NCBI RefSeq assembly: GCF_042646425.1
Contig: NZ_JBHRTR010000025.1
Location: forward strand, 124,001-188,000
DNA: 64,000 bases
Direction of reading: 5' to 3'
DNA from: Marinibaculum pumilum
GTDB lineage: Bacteria > Pseudomonadota > Alphaproteobacteria > Ferrovibrionales > Ferrovibrionaceae
The position numbers and the translations under genes are program-made. The notes under the pieces are model-generated. The model saw only the letters and a list, made by a program, of their open reading frames with translations. It made no database searches and was not told the origin of the DNA. The number at the start of each line of letters is the position of its first letter. Within the stretch, counting starts at the first letter, position 1. Of this stretch, positions 52,240 to 61,378 are shown piece after piece.

Positions 52240-52355
52240 NNNNNNNNNNNNNNNNNNNNNNNNNNNNNNNNNNNNNNNNNNNNNNNNNNNNNNNNNNNNN
52301 NNNNNNNNNNNNNNNNNNNNNNNNNNNNNNNNNNNNNNNNNNNNNNNNNNNNNNN
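52240..52355. other. Assembly gap (116 N)
   Basis: All bases are N. The gap starts exactly at the end of an 11-bp GC-only hairpin, a likely cause of the failed read-through. It hides the C terminus of the oxygenase gene. Confidence 0.99.
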
Positions 52356-53314
52356 CGGCGGATCTTTTCCAGCACATGCTCGCCCGAGGTGGTGTTGCCG
52401 TATTTCGGTGGACTGTCTGGCCCGGTGCAGGTCGGCAGCACTTCGATCCGCGCGTCGTAGTTCGGCTGGTGAAAGAACAGCAGCGACAGCCGGTCTGCGG
52501 TAGACGCGGCTTCCGGCGGCGGCGGCACCACCCGGTGCAGGGTGGAAACCCAGCGGTCGTTCGTCCATTCCGCCATCAGGTCGCCGAGGTTGATGACGAA
52601 ACTGTCGGGCACGTAGGGCGCGTCGATCCAGGCACCGGACTTGTCCAGCACCTGCAAGCCCCCGGGGCTGTCGTCGCGCTGCACTATGGTCAGGCTGCCA
52701 TAGTCGGTATGGGCGCCGCCGCGCAGCTGGTTGGGCAGCACCTCCCCCTCCACCGGCGGATAGTGCATCGCCGTGAAGTTGGTGATGTGGTGGTCGACCT
52801 TGGCGTCGAAGAAATGCTCGTCCATGCCCAGGCCCAGGGCGAAGACCCGCATCAGGCCGGTGGCGAGGCCTTCCATCGCATTGTAGTAGCGGGTCCAGAC
52901 CGGCCGCAGCTCCGGCATCTCCGCCGGCCACATGTTCTCGGCAAAGAAATTGCCGCCGGCCAGGTGGTAGTCGTCCTTCGGCGTGTCGCAGGGACCGATG
53001 GAAAAGCCTTCCTTCAGGTCCGGCGGGCTCTCGTCGCCCAGGGAATAGCTCAGCGCCTCGCCGCCGAAGGCGGTATAGCCGCGATAGCGGTCGTCCGGCA
53101 TCTTGTAGGCCATCTTCGCCGCCATCGGCAGGTCGAAAAAGCGCCGGCTGACGGCGCGCATCTCCTGGATCAGGTCCGCCGGCACGCCATGCCCCGTGAC
53201 GATCAGGAAGCCGATATCGGTACAGGCCCGGTCGACTGCCGCCGCCACCTTCGCCTTGCCTTCGGCCCCGCCCGAGAAATAGGGGCCCAGGTCGATGACC
53301 GGAATCTCACCCAT
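52356..53314 (-). CDS. Isopenicillin-N-synthase-like 2-oxoglutarate/Fe(II) dioxygenase (3' end in gap)
   Basis: The 319 visible residues begin MGEIPVIDLGPYFSGG, the usual start of the family, and include the iron ligands in GGAHTDYGSLTIVQ (HxD) and STLHRVV, plus the co-substrate Arg in RLSLLFFHQPN. Such proteins hydroxylate or oxidise small molecules. The substrate is unknown. The last residues fall in the gap, and translation through it into the left flank is meaningless because a terminator begins there. It is downstream of the pyrimidine operon but separated by an inverted-repeat element, so it may have its own promoter. Confidence 0.85.
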
Positions 53315-53374
53315 GCTTCCGCCTCCTGTGTCCGCCGGGTTGCCGGCGCTTGTTCCCGCTCTACTCCGGATCTT

Positions 53375-53476
53375 CCGTCATCCTCGGGCCTGACCCGAGG
53401 ACCGATCTGCGGGCCACCACGCTGCGTGGCGGCACCGTTCCGTCGCGATCCTCGGGTCAGGCCCGAGGACGACGGA
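53375..53476. repeat. Intergenic inverted-repeat element
   Basis: The outer 27 bp (CCGTCATCCTCGGGCCTGAC...) reappear inverted at the other end with one mismatch, and each arm is itself a palindrome (CCTCGGGCCTGACCCGAGG). The architecture matches the element at 2379-2475. Confidence 0.8.
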
Positions 53477-53508
53477 ACCGCTGTCGACACCGCCTATGCA
53501 TTGGCCCC

Positions 53509-54771
53509 TCAGGCGTTCGCTCTGGCCAGCATCGCATGCAGCAGCACGTTGCAGCCGGCGGCCAGGTCCTGCGGGGTGGCGTTCTCCACCTCGTTGTGGG
53601 AGATGCCGTCCTCGCAGGGCACGAAGATCATGCCGGTCGGCGCGACGCGGGAGATGTAGCAGGCATCGTGCCCGGCGCCGGAGACGATGGGCATGTTCTT
53701 GAAGCCCATTGCGGCGGCCGCCTCCTGCACCGCTGCGACGCAGGGTTCGGCGAAGGCGACGGGCGGCGAGTACCAGATCTCCTTCAACTCGATCTCCAGC
53801 CCCGCCTCTTCCGCCGCCTTCGCGGCGAAGGCGCGCAGCTCGCCGTCCATCTTCGACAGGATCGCGTCGTCGGGATGGCGGAAGTCGACGGTGAAGAAGA
53901 CCCTGCCCGGGATCGTGTTCCGGGAGTTCGGATGCACCTGCATCATGCCGACGGTGGCGCAGGCATAGGGCTGGTTGGCATGGCCGATGCGGTTGACCTC
54001 GCCCACGATGCGCGACGCGCCGACCAGCGCGTCCCTGCGGCGTGCCATCGGCGTCGGGCCGGCATGCGCCTCCTGCCCGGTCAGGGTGATCTCGTACCAG
54101 CGCTGGCCCTGCGCGCCCTGGACCACGCCGATGGTCTTCTCCTCCGCCTCCAGGATCGGCCCCTGCTCGATATGCACCTCGAAAAAGGCGCCGAAATCCC
54201 GGGAGCCCATTTCCTCCGGCCCGGCATAGCCGATCCGCTTCAGCTCCTCGCCGATCGTCTTGCCGTCCGGGTCGGCACGGCTGAGCCCATGGTCCAGGTC
54301 GAAGACCCCGGCATAGACGCCGGAGCCGATCATCGCCGGCGGAAAGCGCGAGCCCTCCTCGTTGGTCCAGACCGAGATTTCGACCGGCGCGCGGGTCGTC
54401 ACGTCATGGTCGTTCAGGGTGCGCACCACCTCCAGCGCGGCCAGCACGCCATAGACCCCGTCGAACTTGCCGCCGGTGGGCTGGGTGTCCAGGTGCGATC
54501 CGGCACCGACCGGCCGGGCGTCCGGGTCGGTGCCCGGCCGGCGGGCGAAGATATTGCCCATCCGGTCGACCGTGACCGTGCAGCCCGCCTCCTCCGCCCA
54601 GCGGACGAAGAGGTCGCGCCCCTCCCGGTCCAGGTCGGTCAGCGCCAGGCGGCAATTGCCGCCCTTCGCGGTGGCGCCGATCTTCGCCATCTCCATCAGC
54701 GAGGCCCAGAGCCGGTCGCCATCGATGCGGAGATTGCCTGCGGCGCCTTTCTGCGGGCTGTTGTCGTTCAC
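53509..54771 (-). CDS. Zn-dependent amidohydrolase (beta-ureidopropionase / N-carbamoyl-amino-acid hydrolase)
   Basis: The 420-residue M20-type enzyme has metal-ligand motifs GSHLDTQPTGGKFDGVYGV (about residues 88-106), WTNEEGSRFPPAMIGS and EVHIEQGPILE, and the C-terminal SGAGHDACYISRVAPTGMIF. In the reductive pyrimidine pathway this step hydrolyses N-carbamoyl-beta-alanine. Relatives act on N-carbamoyl amino acids or allantoate. Start GTG 54771 overlaps the preA stop (GTGA), which supports the pyrimidine assignment. The usual dihydropyrimidinase gene is not beside it. Confidence 0.88.
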   Translation of the reverse strand: MNDNSPQKGAAGNLRIDGDRLWASLMEMAKIGATAKGGNCRLALTDLDREGRDLFVRWAEEAGCTVTVDRMGNIFARRPGTDPDARPVGAGSHLDTQPTGGKFDGVYGVLAALEVVRTLNDHDVTTRAPVEISVWTNEEGSRFPPAMIGSGVYAGVFDLDHGLSRADPDGKTIGEELKRIGYAGPEEMGSRDFGAFFEVHIEQGPILEAEEKTIGVVQGAQGQRWYEITLTGQEAHAGPTPMARRRDALVGASRIVGEVNRIGHANQPYACATVGMMQVHPNSRNTIPGRVFFTVDFRHPDDAILSKMDGELRAFAAKAAEEAGLEIELKEIWYSPPVAFAEPCVAAVQEAAAAMGFKNMPIVSGAGHDACYISRVAPTGMIFVPCEDGISHNEVENATPQDLAAGCNVLLHAMLARANA

Positions 54772-56051
54772 TCGGCGGCCTCCTTGACGTTCCTCATCGG
54801 GTTGTTCGGATGGTCCCGCCAGGTCAGGCGTCCCTTGCCCGTGTCCACCGCCACCATGTCGATGCAGCCGGTCACCGGGCAGGCCATCTGGCACAGGTTA
54901 CAGCCTACGCATTCCGCGTCGATCACCGAATAGACCCGCTTCGCGCCGTCGCGCTCCGCCGCGATCGCCTGGTGGGAGGTATCCTCGCAGGCGATATGGC
55001 AGAGGCCGCAGCCGATGCACTTGTCCTGGTCGATGCGGGCGATGGTCTTGTAGTTCAGATTCAGGTCGTTCCAGTCGACCACGTTGGGCACCGCCATGCC
55101 CCGGAAATCATCGATCCGGGCATAGCCCTTGCCGTCCATCCAGTTCGACAGGCCGTCGGCCATGTCCTCGACGATCTTGAAGCCGTAATGCATCGCCGCG
55201 GTGCAGACCTGTATGGTGCCGCAGCCCAGCGCGATGAACTCCGCCGCGTCGCGCCAGGTGGCGATGCCGCCGATGCCGGAAATCGGCAGACCCCTGGTCT
55301 CCGCGTCGCGGGCGATCTCCGCCACCATGTTCAGGGCCACCGGCTTCACCGCCGGGCCGCAATAGCCGCCATGGGTGCCCAGCCCGTCGACGATCGGGGT
55401 CGGCGCCATCGCATCCAGGTCGATCGACATGATCGAGTTGATGGTGTTGATCAGCGACACCGCGTCGGCGCCGCCGGCATGGGCCGCCCGCGACGGGCCG
55501 CGGATATTGCCGACATTCGGCGTCAGCTTCACGATCACCGGCATCCGCGTATGCGCCTTGCACCAGCGGGTGACCATCTCGACATATTCCGGCACCTGGC
55601 CGACGGCGGAGCCCATGCCGCGCTCCGACATGCCGTGCGGGCAGCCGAAGTTCAGTTCCACCCCGTCGGCGCCGGTCTCCTCCACCGCCGCCAGGATCGC
55701 CTTCCAGTTCGGCTCCTCGCAGGGAACCATCAGGGAGACGACCACCGCCCGGTCGGGCCAGTCGCGCTTCACCTTCTTGATCTCCTGCAGGTTCACCTGC
55801 AGCGGCCGGTCGGTGATCAGTTCGATATTGTTCATGCCGACCATCTTCACGCCGCCCACCTCCAGGGTGCCGTAGCGGGAAGAGACGTTCACCACCGGCG
55901 GATCCTCGCCCAGGGTCTTCCAGACCACGCCGCCCCAGCCGGCCTTGAAGGCACGGACCACGTTGTAGGCCTTGTCGGTCGGCGGCGCGGAGGCCAGCCA
56001 GAACGGGTTCGGCGACGTGATGCCGCAGAATTCGGTGCGCAGATCGGCCAT
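54768..56051 (-). CDS. preA: NAD-dependent dihydropyrimidine dehydrogenase, PreA subunit
   Basis: The 427-residue protein combines a dihydroorotate-dehydrogenase-like FMN barrel (KLTPNVGNI, GIGGIATWRDAAEF) with a C-terminal pair of [4Fe-4S] clusters (CIGCGLCHIAC and CVGCNLCQMAC). It reduces uracil or thymine. The active-site loop reads CPHGMSERGMGSAVGQ; Val150 stands where mammalian DPD has its catalytic Cys, as also seems to be the case in other bacterial PreA proteins. It follows preT by 11 bp. Confidence 0.93.
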   Translation of the reverse strand: MADLRTEFCGITSPNPFWLASAPPTDKAYNVVRAFKAGWGGVVWKTLGEDPPVVNVSSRYGTLEVGGVKMVGMNNIELITDRPLQVNLQEIKKVKRDWPDRAVVVSLMVPCEEPNWKAILAAVEETGADGVELNFGCPHGMSERGMGSAVGQVPEYVEMVTRWCKAHTRMPVIVKLTPNVGNIRGPSRAAHAGGADAVSLINTINSIMSIDLDAMAPTPIVDGLGTHGGYCGPAVKPVALNMVAEIARDAETRGLPISGIGGIATWRDAAEFIALGCGTIQVCTAAMHYGFKIVEDMADGLSNWMDGKGYARIDDFRGMAVPNVVDWNDLNLNYKTIARIDQDKCIGCGLCHIACEDTSHQAIAAERDGAKRVYSVIDAECVGCNLCQMACPVTGCIDMVAVDTGKGRLTWRDHPNNPMRNVKEAAE

Positions 56052-56062
56052 CTTCGCCTCCC

Positions 56063-57460
56063 TCAGCCAGCCGTCAGGGCGGCGTGGATCGAGGCCGCCG
56101 CGACCTTGCCATCCTCGACGGCCGCAACCGTCAGATCCTCGCCCGCGATGCAGTCGCCGCCGGCCCAGACGTCCGGCAGGGTGGTGCGTCGCGCATCGTT
56201 CACCGCGATGCGGCCGCCGGCGATCTCCAGCGCCTCGGCGGCGCCGTCGGTCACCGGATCGGCGACGAAACTCTGGCCGATCGCCTTGAACAGCATGTCG
56301 GCCTCCACCGTGAAGCGGCGCGCGGTCTGTTCCAGACTGCCATCGGCGCCCAGTTCCGTCACCGCGCATTCCACGCCGGCCAGCCGGCCGCCTTCCGCCA
56401 GCAGCCGCACCGGCGCGGCGAAGAAGCGGATCTTCACTCCGTTCACCTGGGCGAACTCGCGCTCCTTCCAGGTGGCGCTCATCTGCGCCGGCCCGCGGCG
56501 GTAGAGCATGGTGACCTCCTCCGCCCCAAGTCGCCGGCACTGCACGGCGATGTCCACCGCGGTATTGCCGCCGCCGATCACCACCACCCGCCGGCCGACC
56601 GCCAGCGCCGACAGGTCCGGCGCCTGGCGCAGCTCGGCGATATAGTCGACCGCGTCCAGCACACCGGGCATGTCCTCGCCCTCCAGCCGCAGGGCGTTGA
56701 CCCCGGCCTGGCCGGTGCCCAGGAACACCGCGTCGAAATCCTTGCGCAGCGCGGCGAGGGAGATGTCGCGTCCCAGCGCCTGGCCGCAGCGCAGCTCGAT
56801 GCCGCCGACGCCCAGGATGAAGTCGACCTCCGCCTGCGCGATGCCGCCCGGCATCTTGTAGGCGGCGATGCCGTATTCGTTCAGGCCGCCGGCCTTCTCC
56901 CGCGCCTCGAACACGGTGACGTCATGGCCCTGGCGGGCCAGCGCATGGGCGCAGGCCAGGCCGGCCGGGCCGGCGCCGACCACCGCAACCTTCCTTCCGC
57001 TCGACGGGGCGCGGGTGAAGGGCTGTTCGCCGCGCGCCAGCAGGTCGTCGGTGGCATAGCGCTGCAGGGCGCCGATGCGCACCGGCTTGCCCTCCTGCTT
57101 CTCGCGTACGCAGACCTCCTCGCACAGCACCTCGGTGGGGCAGACGCGGGCGCAGGCCGCGCCCATGATGTTCGCCTCCAGGATCGTCATCGCCGCGCCG
57201 CGGACATTGTCGGTGGCGATGCCGCGGATGAAGCGGGGGATGTCGATGCCGGTGGGGCAGGCCGTGACGCAGGGCGCGTCGTAGCAGAAATGGCAGCGGC
57301 TGGCCTCGACCAGTGCCTCGCGCCGGTTCAGCACCGGCTTCACGTCGGCGAAGTTCGCCGCATAGGCGTCCGCCGGCAGGCGGTGGGCGGCGATGTCCGG
57401 CCCGCCCCCTTCCGCCCCGTCGACAAACGGATTCCCGGATTCGCTGGCAGACTGCGCCAT
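56063..57460 (-). CDS. preT: NAD-dependent dihydropyrimidine dehydrogenase, PreT subunit
   Basis: This 465-residue flavoprotein has N-terminal Fe-S cysteines (CHFCYDAPCVTACPTG, CARVCPTEVLCEEVC), the FAD-binding VAVVGAGPAGLACAHAL and the NAD-binding VVVIGGGNTAVDIAVQC. It passes electrons from NADH to PreA. The start ATG 57460 is chosen because upstream residues are low complexity. It is first in the preT-preA-amidohydrolase operon, 168 bp from a RutR-like operator. Confidence 0.93.
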   Translation of the reverse strand: MAQSASESGNPFVDGAEGGGPDIAAHRLPADAYAANFADVKPVLNRREALVEASRCHFCYDAPCVTACPTGIDIPRFIRGIATDNVRGAAMTILEANIMGAACARVCPTEVLCEEVCVREKQEGKPVRIGALQRYATDDLLARGEQPFTRAPSSGRKVAVVGAGPAGLACAHALARQGHDVTVFEAREKAGGLNEYGIAAYKMPGGIAQAEVDFILGVGGIELRCGQALGRDISLAALRKDFDAVFLGTGQAGVNALRLEGEDMPGVLDAVDYIAELRQAPDLSALAVGRRVVVIGGGNTAVDIAVQCRRLGAEEVTMLYRRGPAQMSATWKEREFAQVNGVKIRFFAAPVRLLAEGGRLAGVECAVTELGADGSLEQTARRFTVEADMLFKAIGQSFVADPVTDGAAEALEIAGGRIAVNDARRTTLPDVWAGGDCIAGEDLTVAAVEDGKVAAASIHAALTAG

Positions 57461-57627
57461 CCCCGCGACCTCTCCCGCTGACCGCGCCGCCCGGCAGTCC
57501 GGCCGGCGCCTGAAGATCCTGTTCGACCGGCCGCCCCGCTCAGATCCGGGGGATCGGCCGGTTGCCCCTTCACCGGGGCTTTGCTGATGGCGGTTTTCCG
57601 CTTTTGCATAGCAGGGTAACGAAATCC

Positions 57628-57641
57628 TGACCAAATGGTCA
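57628..57641. promoter_or_regulatory. RutR-type operator
   Basis: TGACCA-AA-TGGTCA is a perfect palindrome that matches the core of the known RutR site (TTGACCAnnTGGTCAA). It lies in the divergent region between preT and the TetR gene, 69 bp before the latter's GTG. Confidence 0.8.
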
Positions 57642-57710
57642 AGATTGCCTGAACGCCCCGGCCTCGCCTAACGTCGCTGCGCCCGGCAAGCGAGCGAGGA
57701 CAGCAGGCGC

Positions 57711-58439
57711 GTGACAGAACTGAACGAAGCAGACGGACTGCCGGATGCGGGTGCCAGGGCGGATACCCAGGTCGGGCGGCAGATGCGCAGCCGCATCCTG
57801 GAGGCGGCCGAAGCGGTGTTCGCCCAGCGCGGCTTCGACGGTGCCACCACCGCCGCCATTGCCCGCGCCGCCGGCCTGCCGAAGGCGAACCTGCACTACT
57901 ATTTCGGCACCAAGGAGGCGCTGTACCGCGCGGTCCTGGCCGACATCCTGGACCTCTGGCTGGCCGGCGCCGACGGCATCCGCCCCGATGCGGATCCGGC
58001 GGCGGCGCTGGAAGCCTATATCCGGGAGAAGGTCTACTGGTCGCGCAACCGCCCCAATGCCAGCCGGGTCTTTGCCGGCGAGGTGCAGGGCGGCGCCCGG
58101 CGCATAGGCGACTATCTCTCCGGCCACCTGCGCGACTGGGTCGAGGGCAAGGCCACAGTGATGGAAGGCTGGATGGCGCAGGGCCGGATGGCGCGGGTCG
58201 ATGCCCGCCACCTGATCTTCTCGATCTGGGCGCTGACCCAGCATTATGCCGACTTTGCCCCGCAGGTGACCGCCGTGCTGGGCCGCGAGCGGCTGGACGG
58301 ACCGGAGTTCGAGCGCATCACCCGCCACGTCACCGGCCTGGTTCTGGCGGGCTGCGGGTTGCGGGGGCCCGGTTCCCAGAAAGCCGTGCCAAGAAACGCG
58401 AAAGCAGAGATTCCGATATCGGGGGAGGAAACCGCATGA
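57711..58439 (+). CDS. TetR-family regulator, RutR-like
   Basis: The 242-residue protein has the HTH TTAAIARAAGLPKANLHYYFGTKEALY (about residues 46-71) and a RutR-type C-terminal domain (LHLIFSIWALTQHYADFAPQV-like, here HLIFSIWALTQHYADF). RutR senses uracil and controls pyrimidine degradation genes. It starts with GTG, has the operator in its upstream region and its stop overlaps the next SDR start (ATGA), so the SDR genes may be under the same control. Confidence 0.85.
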   Translation: MTELNEADGLPDAGARADTQVGRQMRSRILEAAEAVFAQRGFDGATTAAIARAAGLPKANLHYYFGTKEALYRAVLADILDLWLAGADGIRPDADPAAALEAYIREKVYWSRNRPNASRVFAGEVQGGARRIGDYLSGHLRDWVEGKATVMEGWMAQGRMARVDARHLIFSIWALTQHYADFAPQVTAVLGRERLDGPEFERITRHVTGLVLAGCGLRGPGSQKAVPRNAKAEIPISGEETA

Positions 58440-59224
58440 AGATCGCCGGATCCGTGGCGCTGGTCAGCGGCGCCAATCGCGGCCTGGGCCGCAGCTTCGT
58501 CGAGGTGCTGTTGGCGCGCGGCGCGGCCAAGGTCTATGCCGGGGCGCGCAGGACGGCGGAGCTGGAAGACCTGGTCGCCGCACATGGCGGCAAGGTCGTG
58601 GCGCTGGCGCTGGACGTCACCGACCAGGCGCAGGTGGCGGCCGCCGCCGACGCCGCGCCGGACGTCACCCTGCTGGTCAACAATGCCGGGGTGCTGGAAG
58701 GCGCCGGCCTGCTGGAGGCCGGCAGCGTCGCGCCGCTGCAATGGGAGCTGGACGTCAACGTGGTCGGCATCGGCCGCATGGCGCTGGCCTTCGCGCCGCT
58801 GCTGGAACGCAACGGAGGAGCGGCGGGCGGCGCGGCGATGGTGAACATGCTGTCGGTCGCCAGCCTGGCCACCGTGCCGCATTTCGGCACCTATGCCGCG
58901 TCGAAGATGGCGGCGATGGCGCTGACGCAAGGGCTGCGCTGCGACCTGGCGGAGAAGGGGGTGGAGGTGTTCGGCATCTATGCCGGCTTCATCGACACCG
59001 GCATGATCGGCTTCGTCACCATGGACAAGACCTCGCCGGAGGAGGTCGCCGGCCGCGCCCTGGACGGGGTGGAGGCCGGAACGCCGGAGATCGACGTGGA
59101 CGAGCGCTCCGCCATGGTCCGCCGCCGCATGCGCGAGGATCCGGAGGAATTCACCAAAGAGATGTGGCAGCGTGCGGCGGACTTCCGGAAGAACTTCCCG
59201 CGCGACAGGCGCGGCCGGACGTGA
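58436..59224 (+). CDS. Short-chain dehydrogenase/reductase
   Basis: The 262-residue SDR has GANRGLGRSF for dinucleotide binding (residues 13-22), LVNNAGVL and the catalytic Ser...YAASK (Tyr about 157). The C terminus has an extra charged tail. It overlaps the regulator by 4 bp. Its substrate is not known; a semialdehyde or hydroxy-acid from pyrimidine breakdown is only a guess. Confidence 0.85.
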   Translation: MKIAGSVALVSGANRGLGRSFVEVLLARGAAKVYAGARRTAELEDLVAAHGGKVVALALDVTDQAQVAAAADAAPDVTLLVNNAGVLEGAGLLEAGSVAPLQWELDVNVVGIGRMALAFAPLLERNGGAAGGAAMVNMLSVASLATVPHFGTYAASKMAAMALTQGLRCDLAEKGVEVFGIYAGFIDTGMIGFVTMDKTSPEEVAGRALDGVEAGTPEIDVDERSAMVRRRMREDPEEFTKEMWQRAADFRKNFPRDRRGRT

Positions 59225-59237
59225 GGAGAATGCCGCG

Positions 59238-60044
59238 ATGATCGGGATCGATCTTGCCGGCCGGGCGGCCATCGTCACCGGCGCCGCGCGCGGCATCGGG
59301 GCGGAGATTGCCCGGCGCTTCGCCGCAGCCGGTGCCGGGGTACTGCTGGGCGATGTCCTGGACGACCAGGGAGAGGCCGTGGCGGCGGAGATCCGTGCCG
59401 GCGGCGGCCAGGCGGAATACCTGCATCACGACGTCGCCGACGAACCGGCCTGGGAGGCGGCGGTCGCCCGCTGCCTGGACCGCTTCGGCGGGCTGGACGT
59501 GCTGGTCAACAATGCCGGCATCGAGCAGACCGTCTTCCTGGCCGACCTGGACGTCGCCGCGGCCCGGCAGCTGCTGGACGTCAATGTCCTGGGGGTGCTG
59601 ATCGGCCACAAGCATGCGATCCGCGCGATGCGGCCCGGCGGCCCGGCGGGCCGCGGCGGCAGCATCGTCAACCTGTCCTCCGTCGCCGGGCTGGTCGGCA
59701 CGCCGGGGCTGGGCACCTACAGCGCCTCCAAGGGCGGGGTGCGGCTGCTCAGCAAGGCGGCGGCGGTGGAATGCGGCCAGCTGGGCTACGGCATCCGCGT
59801 GAACTCCGTGCATCCCGCCCTGGTGAACACGGAGATGGGGAACAAGCTGGTGGGCGACCTGACCGGCCTGGGGATATTTCCCGACCTGGCCACCGCACAG
59901 GCACATATGCAGACCCTCTATCCGATCGGCCGCACCGGCGAACCGCCGGACATCGCCGACGTGGTGCTGTTCCTGGGCAGCGACCTGTCGCGCTGGATGA
60001 CCGGCACCGAGCTGGTCGTCGATGGCGGCATGACGGCGGTCTGA
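59238..60044 (+). CDS. Short-chain dehydrogenase/reductase
   Basis: This 268-residue classical SDR has GAARGIGAEIARRF, LVNNAGIE and YSASKGG, and a C-terminal GRTGEPPDIADVVLFL as in cyclic-alcohol or 3-hydroxy dehydrogenases. GAGGAG precedes the ATG. It follows the first SDR after 13 bp and is probably cotranscribed. It is not a close copy of its neighbour. Confidence 0.87.
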   Translation: MIGIDLAGRAAIVTGAARGIGAEIARRFAAAGAGVLLGDVLDDQGEAVAAEIRAGGGQAEYLHHDVADEPAWEAAVARCLDRFGGLDVLVNNAGIEQTVFLADLDVAAARQLLDVNVLGVLIGHKHAIRAMRPGGPAGRGGSIVNLSSVAGLVGTPGLGTYSASKGGVRLLSKAAAVECGQLGYGIRVNSVHPALVNTEMGNKLVGDLTGLGIFPDLATAQAHMQTLYPIGRTGEPPDIADVVLFLGSDLSRWMTGTELVVDGGMTAV

Positions 60045-60056
60045 CCGCGGCTGTGG

Positions 60057-60593
60057 TCAGCCCTGCGGCGGTGCCGGCCGCAGGCCGAAGCGACCGGCCA
60101 GGGCCTCCACGTCCACCGCCGCCGGGCTCTCACGCAGCAGCTGCTTCATGCCGGCACCGCGCAGCGCGTCGAGGAAGGCCTGCACATCGGGATCGCCGGC
60201 GGGGCGACCGAAATGCGCCGCGACCAGGGCGTCGAACTGCTCCATGTGGCGGTAGACCAGGGGCCGCAGCGCGGGCTGCTGCTCCGCCTCGATCACCAGC
60301 CCCAGGAAGAAGCGGATGCGCCGCCTGTCGGTGGCGATCATCCGCAATGCCGGCATGATGTCGTGCGCCGGGCCATGCGCCCCGGCATGGTCCAGATGCC
60401 CCTGCAGCAGAGCGGTCACCAGGTCGATCTTCTTCGGGAAATAGTAGGTCAGGTGCGATTGCCGGATGCCGGCCGCCGCGGCGACCTTCGGCTGGGTCAG
60501 CTTCTTGATGCCGGAATCCTGGAGGATCTCCAGCGCCGCATCCAGAATCCGTTCCCGCAGGGAGCGTTCCTCCCCGGTTGCCTTGTCGCCCAA
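60057..60593 (-). CDS. TetR-family regulator
   Basis: The 178-residue protein has the N-terminal HTH RERILDAALEILQDSGIKKLTQPKVAAAAGIRQSHLTYYF (residues 13-52; family pattern clear in both halves). The ligand domain is not recognisable. It lies at the 3' end of the TonB/MFS/methyltransferase group, 95 bp after the methyltransferase stop, and may control it. It is convergent with the second SDR gene. Confidence 0.85.
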   Translation of the reverse strand: MGDKATGEERSLRERILDAALEILQDSGIKKLTQPKVAAAAGIRQSHLTYYFPKKIDLVTALLQGHLDHAGAHGPAHDIMPALRMIATDRRRIRFFLGLVIEAEQQPALRPLVYRHMEQFDALVAAHFGRPAGDPDVQAFLDALRGAGMKQLLRESPAAVDVEALAGRFGLRPAPPQG

Positions 60594-60688
60594 GATCCCG
60601 CAGTCCCCTGCAATGGTTTTGGTATTTCTACCAAGACCCCGACCCGGCTGTCACCCCGACCGGCCCGGCGCCGGAATCGGTCCCCGGC

Positions 60689-61378
60689 TCAACCCCGGCG
60701 CTCTGCCAGGTGGCCCTCGTAGCAGAGTGCCTGGAAGAAGCGCAGGGGCGGGCCGAAGCCGGCCTCGGCCAGCAGCGCCGTCAGGCGCGCGGCAGTGAGC
60801 GGATGGAAGTTGGCGGCGATCCGCCCGAACATCGCGCTCACCGCCGCTTCGCCGGCGCCGGTGTCCAGGGCCCATTGCCGGTAGCCGTCGCGAAGCGCCG
60901 GTGCCGCCGCCGCCAGGTCCACGAGCAGCAGGGGCGCGCCCGGTCCCAGCCGCGCCGCCAGGGCTGCGAGGAAGGCCTGCCGCGCCCCGTCATCCGGGGC
61001 GAACTGCGACACCAGCACTGCCAGGGCCGCGTCGTGCGGCGTCGTTTGCGGCAATTGCTCCACCGCAGCGACGTGAAAGTCGATGCGGTTGGCGCAGCCG
61101 GCGGCGGCCGCCTTCTCCTGCGCCTGTGCCAGCATGTCCGCCGCGGGATCGGCGGCGGTGAAACGCCAACCGGGGGCGCAGGCGGCAAGCCGCAGCAGGT
61201 CCGCTCCCGTTCCGGCACCGGCCACCAGGATGCGGGCGTCCGGGGCCAGCCGCGGCACCAGCAGGGCCGGCAGCATGTCGTGCAGCAGCGCATAGCCCGG
61301 CACCAGGCTGCGGATCCGGACGTCGTAGCCGGCAGCGCCGCCGCCGAAGGCGGGCCTGGGGCGTGGTTCATCGGCCAT
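60689..61378 (-). CDS. Class I SAM-dependent methyltransferase
   Basis: The 229-residue protein has the SAM motif ILVAGAGTGADLLRLAAC (about residues 50-67), then FTAADPAADML and AALAVLVSQFAP. Substrate unknown. Its start overlaps the MFS gene end by 11 bp, so it belongs to that transcript. A role in modifying or detoxifying the transported compound is possible but unproven. Confidence 0.85.
   Translation of the reverse strand: MADEPRPRPAFGGGAAGYDVRIRSLVPGYALLHDMLPALLVPRLAPDARILVAGAGTGADLLRLAACAPGWRFTAADPAADMLAQAQEKAAAAGCANRIDFHVAAVEQLPQTTPHDAALAVLVSQFAPDDGARQAFLAALAARLGPGAPLLLVDLAAAAPALRDGYRQWALDTGAGEAAVSAMFGRIAANFHPLTAARLTALLAEAGFGPPLRFFQALCYEGHLAERRG

Noticed and set aside
52142..53659. 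Open frame across the N gap on the plus strand
   Set aside because: Produced by translating N as X; antisense to the oxygenase gene.
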